From Tetragonia tetragonoides (taxonomy: Eukaryota; Streptophyta; Magnoliopsida; Caryophyllales; Aizoaceae), in the NCBI GenBank assembly GCA_038025085.1, contig CM076144.1, positions 42,257,001-42,321,000 of the forward strand: 64,000 bases of DNA, written 5' to 3'. Below, piece by piece: positions 46,601 through 57,500 of the stretch. The notes under the pieces were generated by a model, which was given only the letters and a program-made list of their open reading frames with translations, had not been told where the DNA came from and did no database searches. Positions within the stretch are counted from its first letter, which is position 1. Each line of letters starts with the position of its first letter. A program made the translations under genes and the position numbers.

Positions 46601-49600
46601 CTTTATGTACAATTTGAAATTCCATTCACTGAAAGATTCATAAATCATTACAATGTACTACCATAAATAAATATATAAATTCGATGGATAAAAATCATAA
46701 CATCTGTAACATTTAAACCATACTAAGACAAAAAAGATTTATAATAGTTGAAGCCAAGCCGTTGACCGAATGATTTCTTTCCGGCCCTCTCAAAACAGAA
46801 GTTTAATAAGTTTCTAACTTTGCTGCTGCCTACCAGCATGCCACCAGTCAGTTTTTAGCTTGCCGTCGCTTCTCCAACTTAGAGAAATCAAACAAGCCCA
46901 TATGCTTCCCTAAGAGTCTTTCTAAATATCATCCTCGATGCCGCAACGCAAGTGTTGTCAAGGCTTTTGAGCTTACTGTCAGTCTGTCACCACGAAATCA
47001 GGCAACAACAGCCGCGAATTTGTAACTGTTACCGCAACCGCAACCGCATCCACGATTTAAAACCATATAGTAACCTTGGTATTTCCACAACCCCTCCATT
47101 TTTATTAATACTACAGCCACAGACATATAATAAGATTGTTGTCACTCTTTGCTTTTCAGGCCATCCCAAAAAGCTGTCAACTTTTCCTGAGAGTTTACTC
47201 AATTCATTCTCAATTTCTCATGCCACCTTCTCAAAGGATTTCACTTTAACTGCAGAGAATTCGTAGCAACATGCCAATTTTAAATTTTTTTTTCATGTTT
47301 TAGAAAATAGAACCAATTATTTGCACCTTTTTTCTAACAGAAGCAAACAACAATTAATAAGCTTTCAGGAATTTGCTAGAACATGCAGGACAGAGAAGTG
47401 TCTATCACAAATACACAGTCCCACAACACTGATGGCATTAGATATCACCAACAGCCCTCATCCTGAAGATTATTCTTTCATCCTCCACATCCCCCCCCCC
47501 CACCCCTCCACCCCCCAAAAAAAAATGAAATAAAAGAAGGAAGACATCAAAAGAGAGACTAGCATCCTTGGGCATCATTTGGGATTGTTGATCAAGAGAG
47601 AGCACAGAACTATAATCATAATAGTGGAGAACTTTCAGGGGAGACAGTTGCTTACATGACTACAAAGCATGTAGAGTAGCAGATAGTAAGCCGCACCAGC
47701 CCATGCAGTTTCAGCAAAAACACCTGATGTCCTTTTGAGTTCTGAAGTGAGGGGTAACAACCTGATGAGTCTAGGAATATATTGAAACACCACTATGTAA
47801 AGCAAGGCCTGTTTCGTTGCAGATACATCAGAACCTTTTAATCTCTGTAGATACCTCCAGGTTACAATCTGCATGAGGAAGAAATTAGATTAGAAAGAAG
47901 AAATTATATGATGCACTGATCATCGTAGTTTGAACAATATTGAAGTTCACTTTGTTGCATTCCATTATAACTTCACATGTGCAACAGTATGAAACGAATT
48001 GATTCCACAACTTCGATAGTAAGCCACCCATACAGTCAATTGTCATTCACACACCAAAAGAAGACCCAATTAACACTCCAAATAAAGTAAGATAATTTGT
48101 TATAAGAACAGATTTGTGCGTGCAAGCATTACAAATGCAGAGAAGGTATTCTTGTCAATAATCTATCAAATGACGAAAGCAGATCATGTATTGTATATCT
48201 TCTAAGTGCACAGATAAGCACCAGCATCATAAGGCCACAAAAAGCAACAAAAACCTATAAGTTTTGTTACATATCTAAATAGGATAGTTCCTGTGCTCAA
48301 CTCTATTCTTTGGTCACAAATACCAAGATATAACTAGGAAAGTGTTCCTCTAAAACATATTTTTCTCCGTATACAGAAACTTCAATGATGAGAACGATCC
48401 AAATTATAGGAAGACAGTCTAATATACTCTATGGCACCTCCAAGTAGCTTACGAAGTTAAAACCCTCCTGTGCTTGTTATTAATCAGAATTTGGGAATTT
48501 AAGAATTTATCTTGGGTAAGATCACTAGTAACCTGACAAGTGTCACATATTGATTGGCTACTATTTGTTTTTTCATTTTAGTTTTTATTTTATGGTGAGT
48601 AATGAGTTGTCATAAGTACATATCATATAATAATTGCTATGGCATTTTCATTTTTCTTATTTTTCTTTAATGTTAGAATTACATTAACAGCCTAAAATAG
48701 CATTAATCTCCCGCATTAACGGTGTCAACTATAACTTCTAAATCAGGTATTGTAAGGATGCTTGACTTGACAATTAGTTGTCTATAAAAATATTCTATTT
48801 GCTATTCAAAAAAATAATTAAAATTTCTAATTAGGTGTAGATGATGAATATTTGTGGGGATAGATGCATGGAATATTAACAAATGTAATATAGTTGTGGG
48901 TAAAAGCACAAGTACAAATGTCATTTTGATAAATTAATTTTTTTTCTTTTTTATTTGGATGGTGAGTCATCGCAGTTTTTTTTCCTACTTGAAAGAAGGT
49001 TGGTCTTTCAAATTTAAAAATCTAATGTGGGCAAATGGCTTTTTGGCGTTTCCCATGGGAACTTGACAACCTTTGGCATCGGGTTGTTCGGAGTAAGTAT
49101 GGGTTGCATCAAAATGGTTGGGATACTCAAGCAACACCATGGGTTACGCATGCTAGCCCCTGGAAGTTTGTGTCTCAGATTTATTTCACCTTCTTGCCTC
49201 TAGTTGAGCTGAAGTTGGGTAACGGACAGAGGATTAGGCTTTGGGAGGACAATTGGATCGGTGGGCAACCCCTGTGTGTGAAATTTCCTCGAGTGTTTCA
49301 GCTGTCTATCCTCCATGGTGCTACTGTGGCTGAGTTTTTCCGCACGCATACAAGTTCTTGGGACCTTCATCTGCAGAGAGCCCCTCGGGGTTGGGAGATG
49401 GATGAGCTTACAGCGTTACTTGAGCTCTTGGAGGCAGTACATTTTTCGGATTGTCATGAACTAGGAGATGGGTTGGTGGTTCTTCGGGAGAGTTCTCATG
49501 CAAGTCATTTCTCCAATAGTTGGGCACACCTAATCCTCGGTTTCCTTTAGTGGATTTTATCTAGAAGGCTAAGGTGCCTCTTAAGGTGCGAGCTTTTGTA

Positions 49601-52600
49601 TGGGTTCCGGCATTGGATAGGGTGAATAACTGAATACTTATGATCTTCGCCAGAGGAGAAGACCGGGAATTATTCTGTTGCCTGATATATGTGTTCTTTG
49701 TCGGGCAAGCAGTGAGACGGCTTTACATTTATTCTTTACTTGCGTTTATGCTCGTCGCTTTTGGGGGAGGTTGTTAGGTTTTTCGGGGAACACGTGGATT
49801 TGTCCGTATAGCGTGGTGGAGTTCTTCCAGTTGCGGTTTCTGGGGTTTGGAGAGGAAAATATTATGACGTAATGCGGGTTATGCTATCATTTCGTGCATT
49901 TGGTTAGAAAGAAACGCCGGAGTTTTAATGGCGTGACCCTTTCGGTTGATGCATTGTGGGAAAGGGTGACTTATCTAGCATCGTTATGGGCTAGAGCTGC
50001 AGAGGCTTTTAGGTGTTATTCAATTACTCACATCCAGCGTAACTGGGCTAATCTGTAACTAGACTCTTCTTCGAGGACAACTAGTCCTCATCTGCTGTAT
50101 TTTCTGATACCTTATTAATACATACTCTCTTTATCTAACAAAAAGAATTGAATCGAGTTCATGGTAGACAGATCTCCATCAAACTCTTACCCCCGTCCCC
50201 CAAAACATCTACCATCAATAACCACGTCATTAGAAAGCACACCATCCAAATTCCTAAATTTGATAACCCTCCAGAACAGGACTCTGCTCCATAGACATTT
50301 GCTGGAAAGCAGCACCCTAGTCTGTTTACAAGTACTTCAGATAAGATCTTACGCACACTATTAACAAGGCTAAGTGGCTGAACATCCAGCCGGAACTAGG
50401 TAAAAAGTTGAGTTGTCATGCTCTTTACAGGATCCCAATTGGAATAAATTCCTTAAAAACAGTTAAAAGTTCCCCTTTGTTAACATCCTCATTCCCAACA
50501 ACCTTGAAAAGGAAGCTACAATAAAAACATCCTCGTACTTTCCTCCTCCTAGTAAGATTCTCTGAACAATTCCGGTCGCCATGCAAGAGAGGGCTCCACT
50601 TTTACCTCTACAATGGGGTGATCCAATACATCCACAAACAGATTCTTAAAGATGGTAGTGATTTCCTGAACTAAAGCCTCTTGCTCCCTCACCACCTGAC
50701 CCTCTTGCCTTGGGGCGGGGCACAATGTGAAAATTTTGTTGAGGTGGCCAATCCTAGGTAAGCCTGACCACTTAGATGATTGGAGGTCAGGACACCCACT
50801 TTTTAAAGGGAAAAAAAGACTGTATTGAGGGAACAGAAGCAGTTCATACAACATAAGAGGACGAGGAATTTCGATTAGGACACACTAATAAACAATCAAT
50901 CCAGTAAAGTTGGATGTAAGAGAGACTCCCCCTTAAAAGCCCCAGTAGCATAAGCCCATAAGGAAGCACACGACTGAGAAGATCCAGGAATTCCATTCCA
51001 GCCAAAGGCCCCAAAGTATCACCACGCAAGCACACCGCAAAGCAACTCTTCACCTTCCCCTTCCCAGCCCAACACAACCCTACATAGTGCATATGTAGGG
51101 TAGTAGGCACTAGGCACGACCCCAAAGAGTCAACTCCATATAGACCATCCCACCTCACAACCCCTATGGAAAGAAGCACACACCGGCCTGGCTCCACTAC
51201 TGCAGCACATCATGAGTGTAGAACCTACAAGCATCAAGATCTAAACAAAAGCTTGTACCTTGAAGGGAATCTTAGACTTCCAAATAAAGATGGCAACAGC
51301 AAGAAGGGGGACTTTGTGGGAGAAGGCTGAGATGATAAAGAAAAGACTTGCAAGAAAAAAGATCCCAAGGGATCCCCAGTGCAAACCAGGGAGTTACAAG
51401 TGTACGTAAGATGGATGGCGACTTGAATACGCCTACCTTCTTCCAACTTCTCCTTCTCCTCCCAAAGTGGTCCTTACTCACCCCCTTTTCATCCACTCCA
51501 CCCTCCATCTCCAACTTCTAAAAAGTTGAAATAAAGCTACAATTGGACTAGAAGTAGAAGCTACAATTTGTAGCTTCTCCTTCTCCTTCCACTTCTAGCT
51601 TTATTTACAACTTCTAGAAGTTGAAGGTGGAGGTGGGAGTGGATAAAAATGGGGTGGGAAAGAACAAATATGGGAGGAGAAGTTGAAATTTGTGGGAGCT
51701 AGGCCAAACGGGCCTAAGCAAGGAGGGCGGCTCCTCCAATTCTAAATCAAAAGGCCACACCCCACTTTGTTAGATAAAGCTCCAACATGAAAGCGACCGA
51801 CCTTGAGAGCCATTTTGATCACTGTGTATGAATTGTTGGTTTTAACTATATTTTGAATCCATGCGTTGCATGACTTGCATCATATTGTTGTTACTAAATT
51901 GAGATAAAAAAATTTTTTTAGATAAGAAAAATTTTATTCATTAAAAGTTGAAAGAATACAAGTATGGAGGACAAGTTATCCTCGAAAAGAACCAAAATAT
52001 CTACACGTCACGCCAATGGCGTTGGACAACCGTGAGCGGGACACCTTTAAAGGCACCCGCTGCCTAAGCCCAAAGGGAGGCCAAGTAAACTAAATTGAGA
52101 TAATTGACCTCATTACAGCCAGCTCGGACATTTTAGAGAGGTTACTAAGGATATAATAATAATAATCATGTGTGTGTATGGCTATTCTTTGGTGCTATGG
52201 GTTGGAGAGGCATTCGAGGGTCTTTTCTGGTACTTGTAGGCCCGCGGATCTTGTTTAGGCCAGTGCTGTGCACTTGGCCTCCCTTTGGGTCAACGCGGCC
52301 GGGGCCTTTAGGGTGGTGTCTCACACGGATGTTCAGCGCCTTTGGCATGATTTGTAGATAGTTTTGTATTTCTCTTGAGGACACCTTGTCCTTATCTTTT
52401 TGTACTTTTCAAATATTTATTAATATAATTTTTTCTTATCTAAATAAAAATAATCATGTGCACATAAGTGAAAATAATAATCAAACTCAAGGAAGACATT
52501 TATTTGTGTGTTCATATTGGGCATATGCTCAGCAACTGGAGGACAGACAACTTGAGCATACATAGGTGGCAAATAAAGGTCGTCAAAAAGATGGCCAGAC

Positions 52601-53450
52601 CATCAAAAATGATATACCAAAGCAGTGTTTGTACATATGATACTAGCAGCATAAGGTAGAAGATTCAATTTTCAAACCTGTGGCAGGGGCAGTACAGAAA
52701 GAAAATCGATAATAAAATAGCTCTGCACGTAACGCTTCGCAATCTGGGCCGGATCAATTACAAGTTCACCTCGTCCAAATACTCGAGAAGATGGAGCAAT
52801 ATATGCAGTTCGGAACTGGATAGCCATTCGGATAAGATAAAATACATCTATAATTGTCCGCACTGTAGAGGCTGCAATTGCTAATTTTCGGTGTATACTG
52901 AAACATTTCCATGTCGGATCAACAATCGGAAGATAGAAGAAAAAAGGATCCACGAAAACTGACAATATACATGATACAAAGAAAAGCTTGTTCAAAAGCT
53001 GAAGGATTTTGTCTTGTGGATCAAAAATCTTTTTCTCAGACACTTTCAGATCTTCAGGAAACACTGCCTTAGAAACCCCAAATCTAAGTGATCTGCCAAT
53101 TGATCTAAGTCCTTCAGAGCCTTTTATCATTCCTTTTTTAAAAGAATTAGATGGCGTACTAATTGCAGGCTTAGCACAATTCAGCCCTTCAATACCAAAC
53201 CGGGACTTCTTTACTCCATATGAATCAGAGGATAGTGACACTTCGTCCAACCTATAAAATCAAATAGAGCAATATTAATATACAACTATGGTGGTTGTGC
53301 CAGTCAGCAAGCAATTTTAAAGGTAAAACGCCTGAACACACAAAATAGACAGTGGAATTACTTATTTTTCATCACGCTTTGCCTGTAATAAAATTCAGGA
53401 AGAACCATTTGCAAGACTTTGAATGATTCAGAAACAACTTGATTATTCAT
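37619..53450 (-). CDS. Cyclic nucleotide-gated ion channel, group I (CNGC5/6/9-like), seven coding exons
   Basis: A plasma-membrane cation (Ca2+) channel subunit gated through a cyclic-nucleotide/calmodulin-binding tail. Coding exons: 53450-53362, 53251-52678, 47868-47656, 46205-45901, 42807-42696, 41234-40998 and 38326-37619. All introns are GT-AG and the phases close to give 745 residues (731 if the in-frame ATG at 53408 is used), normal for the family. S1 lies near 116-140, with SSRVFGRGELVIDPAQIAKR at about 184-203. S4 contains QYIPRLIRLLPLTSELKR. The pore is CYCLWWGLQNLSTLGQG, with its Ser codon split by intron 5. S6 ends LLIGNMQ at 431. The cyclic-nucleotide domain is about 515-640 with phosphate-binding LKEGDFCGDELLTWALD, and the IQ motif is FIQAAWRRYLKRK at 655-667. 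FPEDLKVSEKKIFDPQDK and the ending KLPKPPEPDFTADAD are group I marks. Introns of 1.4-4.8 kb hold many retroelements. Confidence 0.93.
38884..39056 (-). mobile_element. tRNA-derived SINE (family S), copy 1, in CNGC intron 7
   Basis: Read on the minus strand it begins TATACCCTGAGTGGGTAGCT with A-box-like GGGTAGCTCAGCAGGTAAG. Then come B-box-like CCCAGGTTAGAGTCGCC and a body to GTTATCTAAGAAAAC. The flanks at 38867-38883 and 39057-39073 match at 15 of 17 bases (target duplication). It is in the same orientation as the host gene. Confidence 0.85.
39280..39401 (-). mobile_element. SINE family S, copy 2, 5'-truncated, in CNGC intron 7
   Basis: It matches copy 1 from the B-box region (CCAGGTTCGAGTCCCCTCAG) to the tail ATGTTATCTAAAACA. 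It lacks the A-box part. A perfect 19-bp duplication starting TCAAAGCGTTCTAAATA flanks it at 39261-39279 and 39402-39420. Confidence 0.9.
39919..40422 (+). other. Unrecognised 167-codon open frame inside CNGC intron 7, antisense
   Basis: This is the longest unexplained frame in the window outside known genes. The protein starts MNKRNTQLSKKKNSMVAV, contains ISKENRQTFFGDKAPARKYS and a C-terminal stretch with NLEKFDNFFRNLESFVQRL. I see no known domain, signal peptide or clear membrane segment. It lies antisense in an intron of the channel gene, so it could be a fragment of captured or decayed sequence, or chance. Confidence 0.25.
41365..41427. repeat. 34-bp tandem duplication in CNGC intron 6
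   Basis: ATAAAAGACTCAGCTGCTCT and a near-identical copy with one change recur with a 34-bp period, each followed by AGTGTATAA. Confidence 0.8.
42352..42368. repeat. Poly(C) tract
   Basis: About 17 consecutive C residues in CNGC intron 6; no associated element. Confidence 0.85.
43028..43217. mobile_element. MITE with perfect 17-bp inverted ends, in CNGC intron 5
   Basis: The left end is CCTATGTTGCTCGGACT and the right end is its exact complement, AGTCCGAGCAACATAGG. TTTACT flanks both sides (43022-43027 and 43218-43223). The interior has repeated CCGACATGGGTATGG and GGACACTGGACACTCC motifs. No coding capacity; superfamily uncertain. Confidence 0.85.
43715..44532 (-). mobile_element. 5'-truncated LINE (family L) in CNGC intron 5
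   Basis: On the minus strand the 3' end is TTTTCTTATCTAAAAAAA. The body encodes the C-terminal zf-RVT end of ORF2, with WLFLWCIWLERNSRVF-type sequence. The flanks at 43697-43714 and 44533-44550 match at 17 of 18 bases (AAGTGAAGCCAAAAACTT type), a clear target duplication. Confidence 0.88.
45330..45693 (-). mobile_element. 5'-truncated LINE (family L) in CNGC intron 5, second copy
   Basis: The 3' end is TTTCTTATCTAATAAAAT on the minus strand. The encoded tail contains CLAIFWCLWFERNARVCFYL, as in the other family L fragments. ACTAATATGAAT flanks both sides at 45318-45329 and 45694-45705. It lies about 200 bp downstream of the pore exon. Confidence 0.85.
46334..46615. repeat. MITE-like AGCTTTTGG / ACAGCT-rich repeat in CNGC intron 4
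   Basis: It begins GGCAATGTTTGGTAGAGAGC. It is full of AAGCTTT/AAAGCT complements and ends in tandem ACAGCTTACAGCTCACAGCT units. Sequence starting TTATGTTTGGCAAAATTAG near 60113 is of similar type. Ends and duplication are not resolved. Confidence 0.4.
47491..47527. repeat. C-rich / A-rich low-complexity tract in CNGC intron 4
   Basis: A C-run interrupted by A and T, followed by poly(A). No element ends seen. Confidence 0.7.
49030..50143 (+). mobile_element. 5'-truncated LINE (family L), antisense in CNGC intron 3
   Basis: The plus strand encodes the C-terminal part of a LINE ORF2 over two decayed frames. The first, from 49035, has WRFPWELDNLWHRVVRSKYG and GNGQRIRLWEDNWIGGQPL. The second, from 49678, has the zf-RVT CVLCRASSETALHLFFTC. 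The 3' end is CTCTTTATCTAACAAAAAG, the family L tail. I did not find a convincing target duplication. Confidence 0.8.
50800..51530 (-). mobile_element. Decayed LINE fragment in CNGC intron 3
   Basis: The minus strand carries the same zf-RVT-type tail as neighbouring fragments in broken frames (for example LVCTGDPLGSFFLQVF near 51350). Its 3' end near 50800 is A-rich but lacks the TTATCTAA tail. Boundaries are approximate and no target duplication was found. Confidence 0.55.
51908..52088 (-). mobile_element. Short 5'-truncated LINE (family L), 181 bp
   Basis: Consists only of the 3' end of family L, with the tail TTTTTCTTATCTAAAAAAAT. ACTAAATTGAGATAA flanks it perfectly at 51893-51907 and 52089-52103 (15 bp). 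Confidence 0.9.
52173..52448 (+). mobile_element. Short 5'-truncated LINE (family L), 276 bp, antisense to the gene
   Basis: Encodes the VWLFFGAMGWRGIRGSFLVL remnant of the ORF2 C-terminus and ends TTTTTTCTTATCTAAATAAA. AATAATCATGTG flanks both sides at 52161-52172 and 52449-52460. Confidence 0.88.
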
Positions 53451-53839
53451 GAACACTACAGCACTGTACAGTTAAGCATATAGCATTAGTAATCTAGAGC
53501 AAAGTTTACATTGGTCAAACAAATCTATTTATGTCCCTGACTCCCTGAGTAGGAAGTTCAGATCAACTATAAGATGTTATGAAAAGGTTTAACATCAAGT
53601 TCAAGATTTTTCTTCAAAAATTATATTTTTGAGATTTGCAATCTGACACTTCCAGGTTTAAGTTGTGTTAAGTTCTCAAAATTCAAGGTTTCCACAATGA
53701 TCAGCCTGTTTTCCACTCATCTTACAGCATGTTGAAATGTCGGGTTCTCATTTCTCAATATTCAAGGTTTCCACAAACATTTCGCTGTTTGTGTTGGGTT
53801 CTCAAATTCAAGGTTTCCACAAGGTGTTTTGGTCGGTTG

Positions 53840-55330
53840 GTGTCTCAAAACATTTCGCTGGTGGATAGTCCCTTTGGTTTCGGCAGCTAGTGCGGGATGA
53901 CTCAAAGAGGGTACTTTTCCTAGGTGGTAGAATTACAGTTTTGAAATCTTGTTTGTCGAAAATTCCTTTGTAATTGTATCACCCTCACTCTTTAAGATCC
54001 CAGTGGCAGTTTCTAATCAGATTGAAAACCTTTTGTGGTCAAGGGTTGAGGGAGAAAAGAAGGACCATGTTGTTTCTTGGGGAGGAAGAAGGGGGTTTGA
54101 AATGGGGACAATGGCTCTTAGATATGTTGATGTTGTGGGACAATGGTTGTGGACTGTGGAGGTTGCTGTTAGACAAATTCACTTGGGCATGATGTTACTA
54201 GACGCAAATATGGGCTAAACAGCAATGGCTGCAAGGTGCTGAACACGGAAGTTCATTTCCCAGGTTTTTTCATGTTTCCCCTGGGTTGCCCACAAATTGG
54301 GGAATGGATCTCAGATTTGGATATTTGGAGCTATTCTGCCTATGATATCCAAGTCTTTCCTGTTTATTAGATATCCATGAGGCTGTGATATCTGAGTTTA
54401 TCAGTGTAAATGGTGCTCGTAATTTTCATTTGCAGAAGTCCCCTTGTAAGAGAGAGGTGGATGAGCAACTTTGTTGCTCAAGCTATTGGACTCTGTTAGT
54501 TGGTCTGTTGATGAAGATGTTAGTGTGTTGAAAGGAGGTCAATCAGGGGTATCTTCTTCAAAACCATTTGTTGCATGTCTCAGCTCTTCATCACATTATG
54601 CTCCTTTTCGTGCTACTATTTCTTGTGGAAGACAAAAGTGAAAATGACGATGAGGGCTTTATGTGTGGACACTGGTGTTAGGGAGGATTAAAATTTAACA
54701 CCAAGTGTATACTTCAGAAAAGGAGACAACAGGTGACACTACTGCCAGATATGTTTACGTTGTGCCATCAATGGTTCGAAATCTCGGTATCAGTCGTGAT
54801 CGGCGAAACGGTCGCAATATCGCGGAAGCGGGACTAATATCAGTGACATATATCAAGTTGCGACCGCCGCAGCATGAATTTTGGGTATTGGCCATACCAG
54901 CTGTATTGCCCGTATTGGTCATGTATCGGCCGTGTCTTTGCCGTATCGGTCATGTATCAGCCAATACATGACCGTATCGATCGTGTATCTTCCATATCAA
55001 ATACACCGTTACGTACCGGGGAATCGTTTACTGGGCCTATTGGCGATGTTAAAAACCGTTGTCCCATGCCAGTAGTGAATCTTGTTCTCATGTCTTCATT
55101 GTCGTACTGCCAAATATCTTCGCATCAGTATATTTGGTTTGAATGGAGGGGGGGGGAATTGGGTGTGTCTTCATCCCTTTGGAGCTTTGCAAATATGGTT
55201 TGTTAGTTTTGGGAAAGATAAGGAGAAGAAGATGTTATGGAGGAGCGCACATCTTGTGACCTTGTGGAGTATTCTTTCTACATTCCTCAATAAAAGTCTT
55301 TTTTTTTTTTTTATAAAAGTCTTTTTCTTA
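53840..55330 (+). mobile_element. Decayed LINE region in the CNGC leader intron, with an inner repeat
   Basis: From about 53920 the plus strand encodes LINE ORF2 sequence downstream of the RT in broken frames (LGGRITVLKSCLSKIPL-like, then FLIRLKTFCGQGLREKRRTM). From about 54740 to 55070 lies unrelated sequence rich in CCGTATCGGTCATGTATC-like motifs in both orientations, probably a DNA element inserted in the LINE. The LINE 3' part resumes and ends in a T-rich tract near 55295-55330. Boundaries approximate. Confidence 0.5.
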
Positions 55331-55589
55331 TTATTAAATGACAATAATAATTATAACCTAGTCAAGTAGTCAAATGGGAGATACCTTTCAAAGGGTGCAA
55401 CTTATGGAGAGGAGATATTGTTTTAAGGGTGCTAATGAGCCCCACACACAATAAGCAAGGATACAAGGATACCCATACAGCTCGAAGTTAGAATGGTAGC
55501 ACCACAAGAACTTATTGAAACTCATAATGTGAAAACTCTAAATATGTTCCTCTAGCACAACAAGATGGTGGATGGGCAATTTCGTTATA

Positions 55590-56310
55590 GGGAACACATG
55601 GGTATCTAAGCTCTGCATGACTAATCCCATGGGCCCTAAAGTTTTTTTTAGATAAGAGAAAATTTTTATTAATCAAATAGTGAAAGAATACAAAATGGAG
55701 GATAAGGTATCCTCAAAGAGCAAAAATAAAGTATCTACAAATCACGCCAATGGCGTTGAATACCCCCTTGAAGGCACCAGCCGCCTTCGCCCAAAGGGAG
55801 GCCAAATAAACTATATGTTCCCAAACCAAATCGATACTCTTTCCCGCGTCAGAGAAAATCCTCGAGTTCCTCTCTAACCAAGTGCACCAAAGAATAGCTA
55901 AACAGGCACACCGCCACAAAATCCTACCCTCTTTCCCCCTCCGCATAGCAGTCGCATCTGTAGGAATTGCCCCACAGTAGCAGGGCACACAAAAGGCTCC
56001 CCACACAACAGCCTATCCCACAAGGCCCTCGCAAAACTACACATCACAAACAAATGCAAACAACTCTCTCCGTCTTGCCGACACATCACATGCTGAGAAG
56101 AAGACACATATGTGGCCTCCGCCGTTGCACCATATCACTAGTGTTCACCTTACCAAGCACCAAAGTCCACACAAAAGCACGAACCTTTCAGAGGAACCTT
56201 GGACTTCCAAATATAAGAGGAAAGGAGAAAATGTGGAAACTGTGACGGAAGGCCCTAAAGTTAACGACCAGGAAAACTTCCAGTGGCCCGAGTGGACTCA
56301 AACTACCCCT
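55590..56310 (-). mobile_element. SINE family S, copy 3, split by a LINE
   Basis: The SINE body is seen at 55590-55643 (CATGGGTATCTAAGCTCTGC) and resumes at 56251 (TTAACGACCAGGAAAACTTC) up to about 56310. The two halves align with copies 1 and 2 when the intervening 607 bp are removed. Confidence 0.75.
55644..56250 (-). mobile_element. 5'-truncated LINE (family L) nested in a SINE
   Basis: The tail is TTTTCTCTTATCTAAAAAAA on the minus strand. The body encodes the zf-RVT end (CRQDGESCLHLFVMCSFARALW). GGCCCTAAAGTT is repeated at 55632-55643 and 56251-56262; other SINE copies contain the corresponding site once. Confidence 0.9.
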
Positions 56311-57289
56311 TCAGGGGTCAACATATCAGCATATTTGATCTTTTAGGTGTCTATTATTCTTTGCTTAACCAACGAAACATAGATTCTCTATCATGCTTCT
56401 ATCTAGACTCGTCATGTTTATGCAGCATTGAGCAAAAGGACGCATTTGAACTGAAAGTTGGATATCATCAGTTCTGTAAATGGCTATGATACTATCATGA
56501 ACATAAATGAACAAGCTAAAGAAGAGAAAAAAGGATGGTGATAACTCAGAATTGGTACCTTACAAACTTGTCCTTCTGACCATGACCACAATCGAACATC
56601 GTTGGAAGTCAAATACATGTATAACTACAATCAAAGAACCAGCAACTAATCAATGATAGCAGACCCAAATTACCAAACAATACTTCCTATGCACTATCCA
56701 CCAATTACGACATAGGAACTCGAAAGAAACCACATATTTTCATTCCTTCATTCCACCCCCTCTCGTCTATGATCATACAATTTCACTCCATAACCCAAAT
56801 AATATAGATGCTTAGTCTTTCAGGTCATCCCACAAACTCCCCTCAAGAAAAAAAGGTCATCCCAAAAATTCTAAAAAATAATAATGAGTAATACTCCAAT
56901 TTATATAATAATAACAATAAATAACAACAATACCAAGAACTTCAACATCTTCACCCCTAATTTCATGCCCAAAAAACAAAATAGAAAGAAAAAAAAATGA
57001 TCTTGTGATGTTTGCTAAGCTAACATCTATATGGGTTTTGACTAGAGCAAGATGTTACAAAACCCCAATCCTAAAAGAAACTAAAAAAAAAACAAAAATT
57101 GAGGGAATAGAGAAACACTATTGCAAGTCAAACAAAAACAAAAGTTACAATGATCAACCAAACTGCAATGAAATCTGATCTAGATCGGCAAATGGGTCAA
57201 CTCAAAATCAGATAAAAACAGCATAAAAAAATAGAAAAAATAATTAAAGCAAATAAAAGCACATTAAAAAAAGGTATGAAGAACCATAC

Positions 57290-57500
57290 TTGGGTTTCCA
57301 CAAAAGATTGAAGCTTTACTATCTGATGCTTCCAATTTGTTGATTATGGAACTTCTGTGGTTCAAAGTTGAGTTCTTGCAACGTTGAGTACAAGTTTTTT
57401 TGGGGGTAAAGGATGAACTGGGTAAAGAGCAGTTAATGTCAAGGAAGCTGAGCAGCAAAAGCAATTCACGGGGGAGATAAGAGGAGAGAGAGTGTGTGTG
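57290..57500 (-). other. 5' UTR exon of the CNGC gene
   Basis: The minus strand shows a CT-rich leader (CTCTCTCCTCTCTTATCTCC) ending in GGAAACCCAA|GTATGG, a good donor at 57289. The likely acceptor is CTGTACAG at about 53464, just before the ATG, giving a leader intron of about 3.8 kb. No TATA box is evident upstream. A CGCCGGACGTCGGCGCG stretch at 57516-57532 is the only marked GC-rich motif. Assignment to this gene is inferred from position and splice signals. Confidence 0.5.

Noticed and set aside
53362..53408. CNGC start at the ATG at 53408
   Set aside because: An in-frame ATG at 53450 lies upstream with no stop between and an acceptor-like CTGTACAG before it; I took the longer form but cannot exclude the shorter one.
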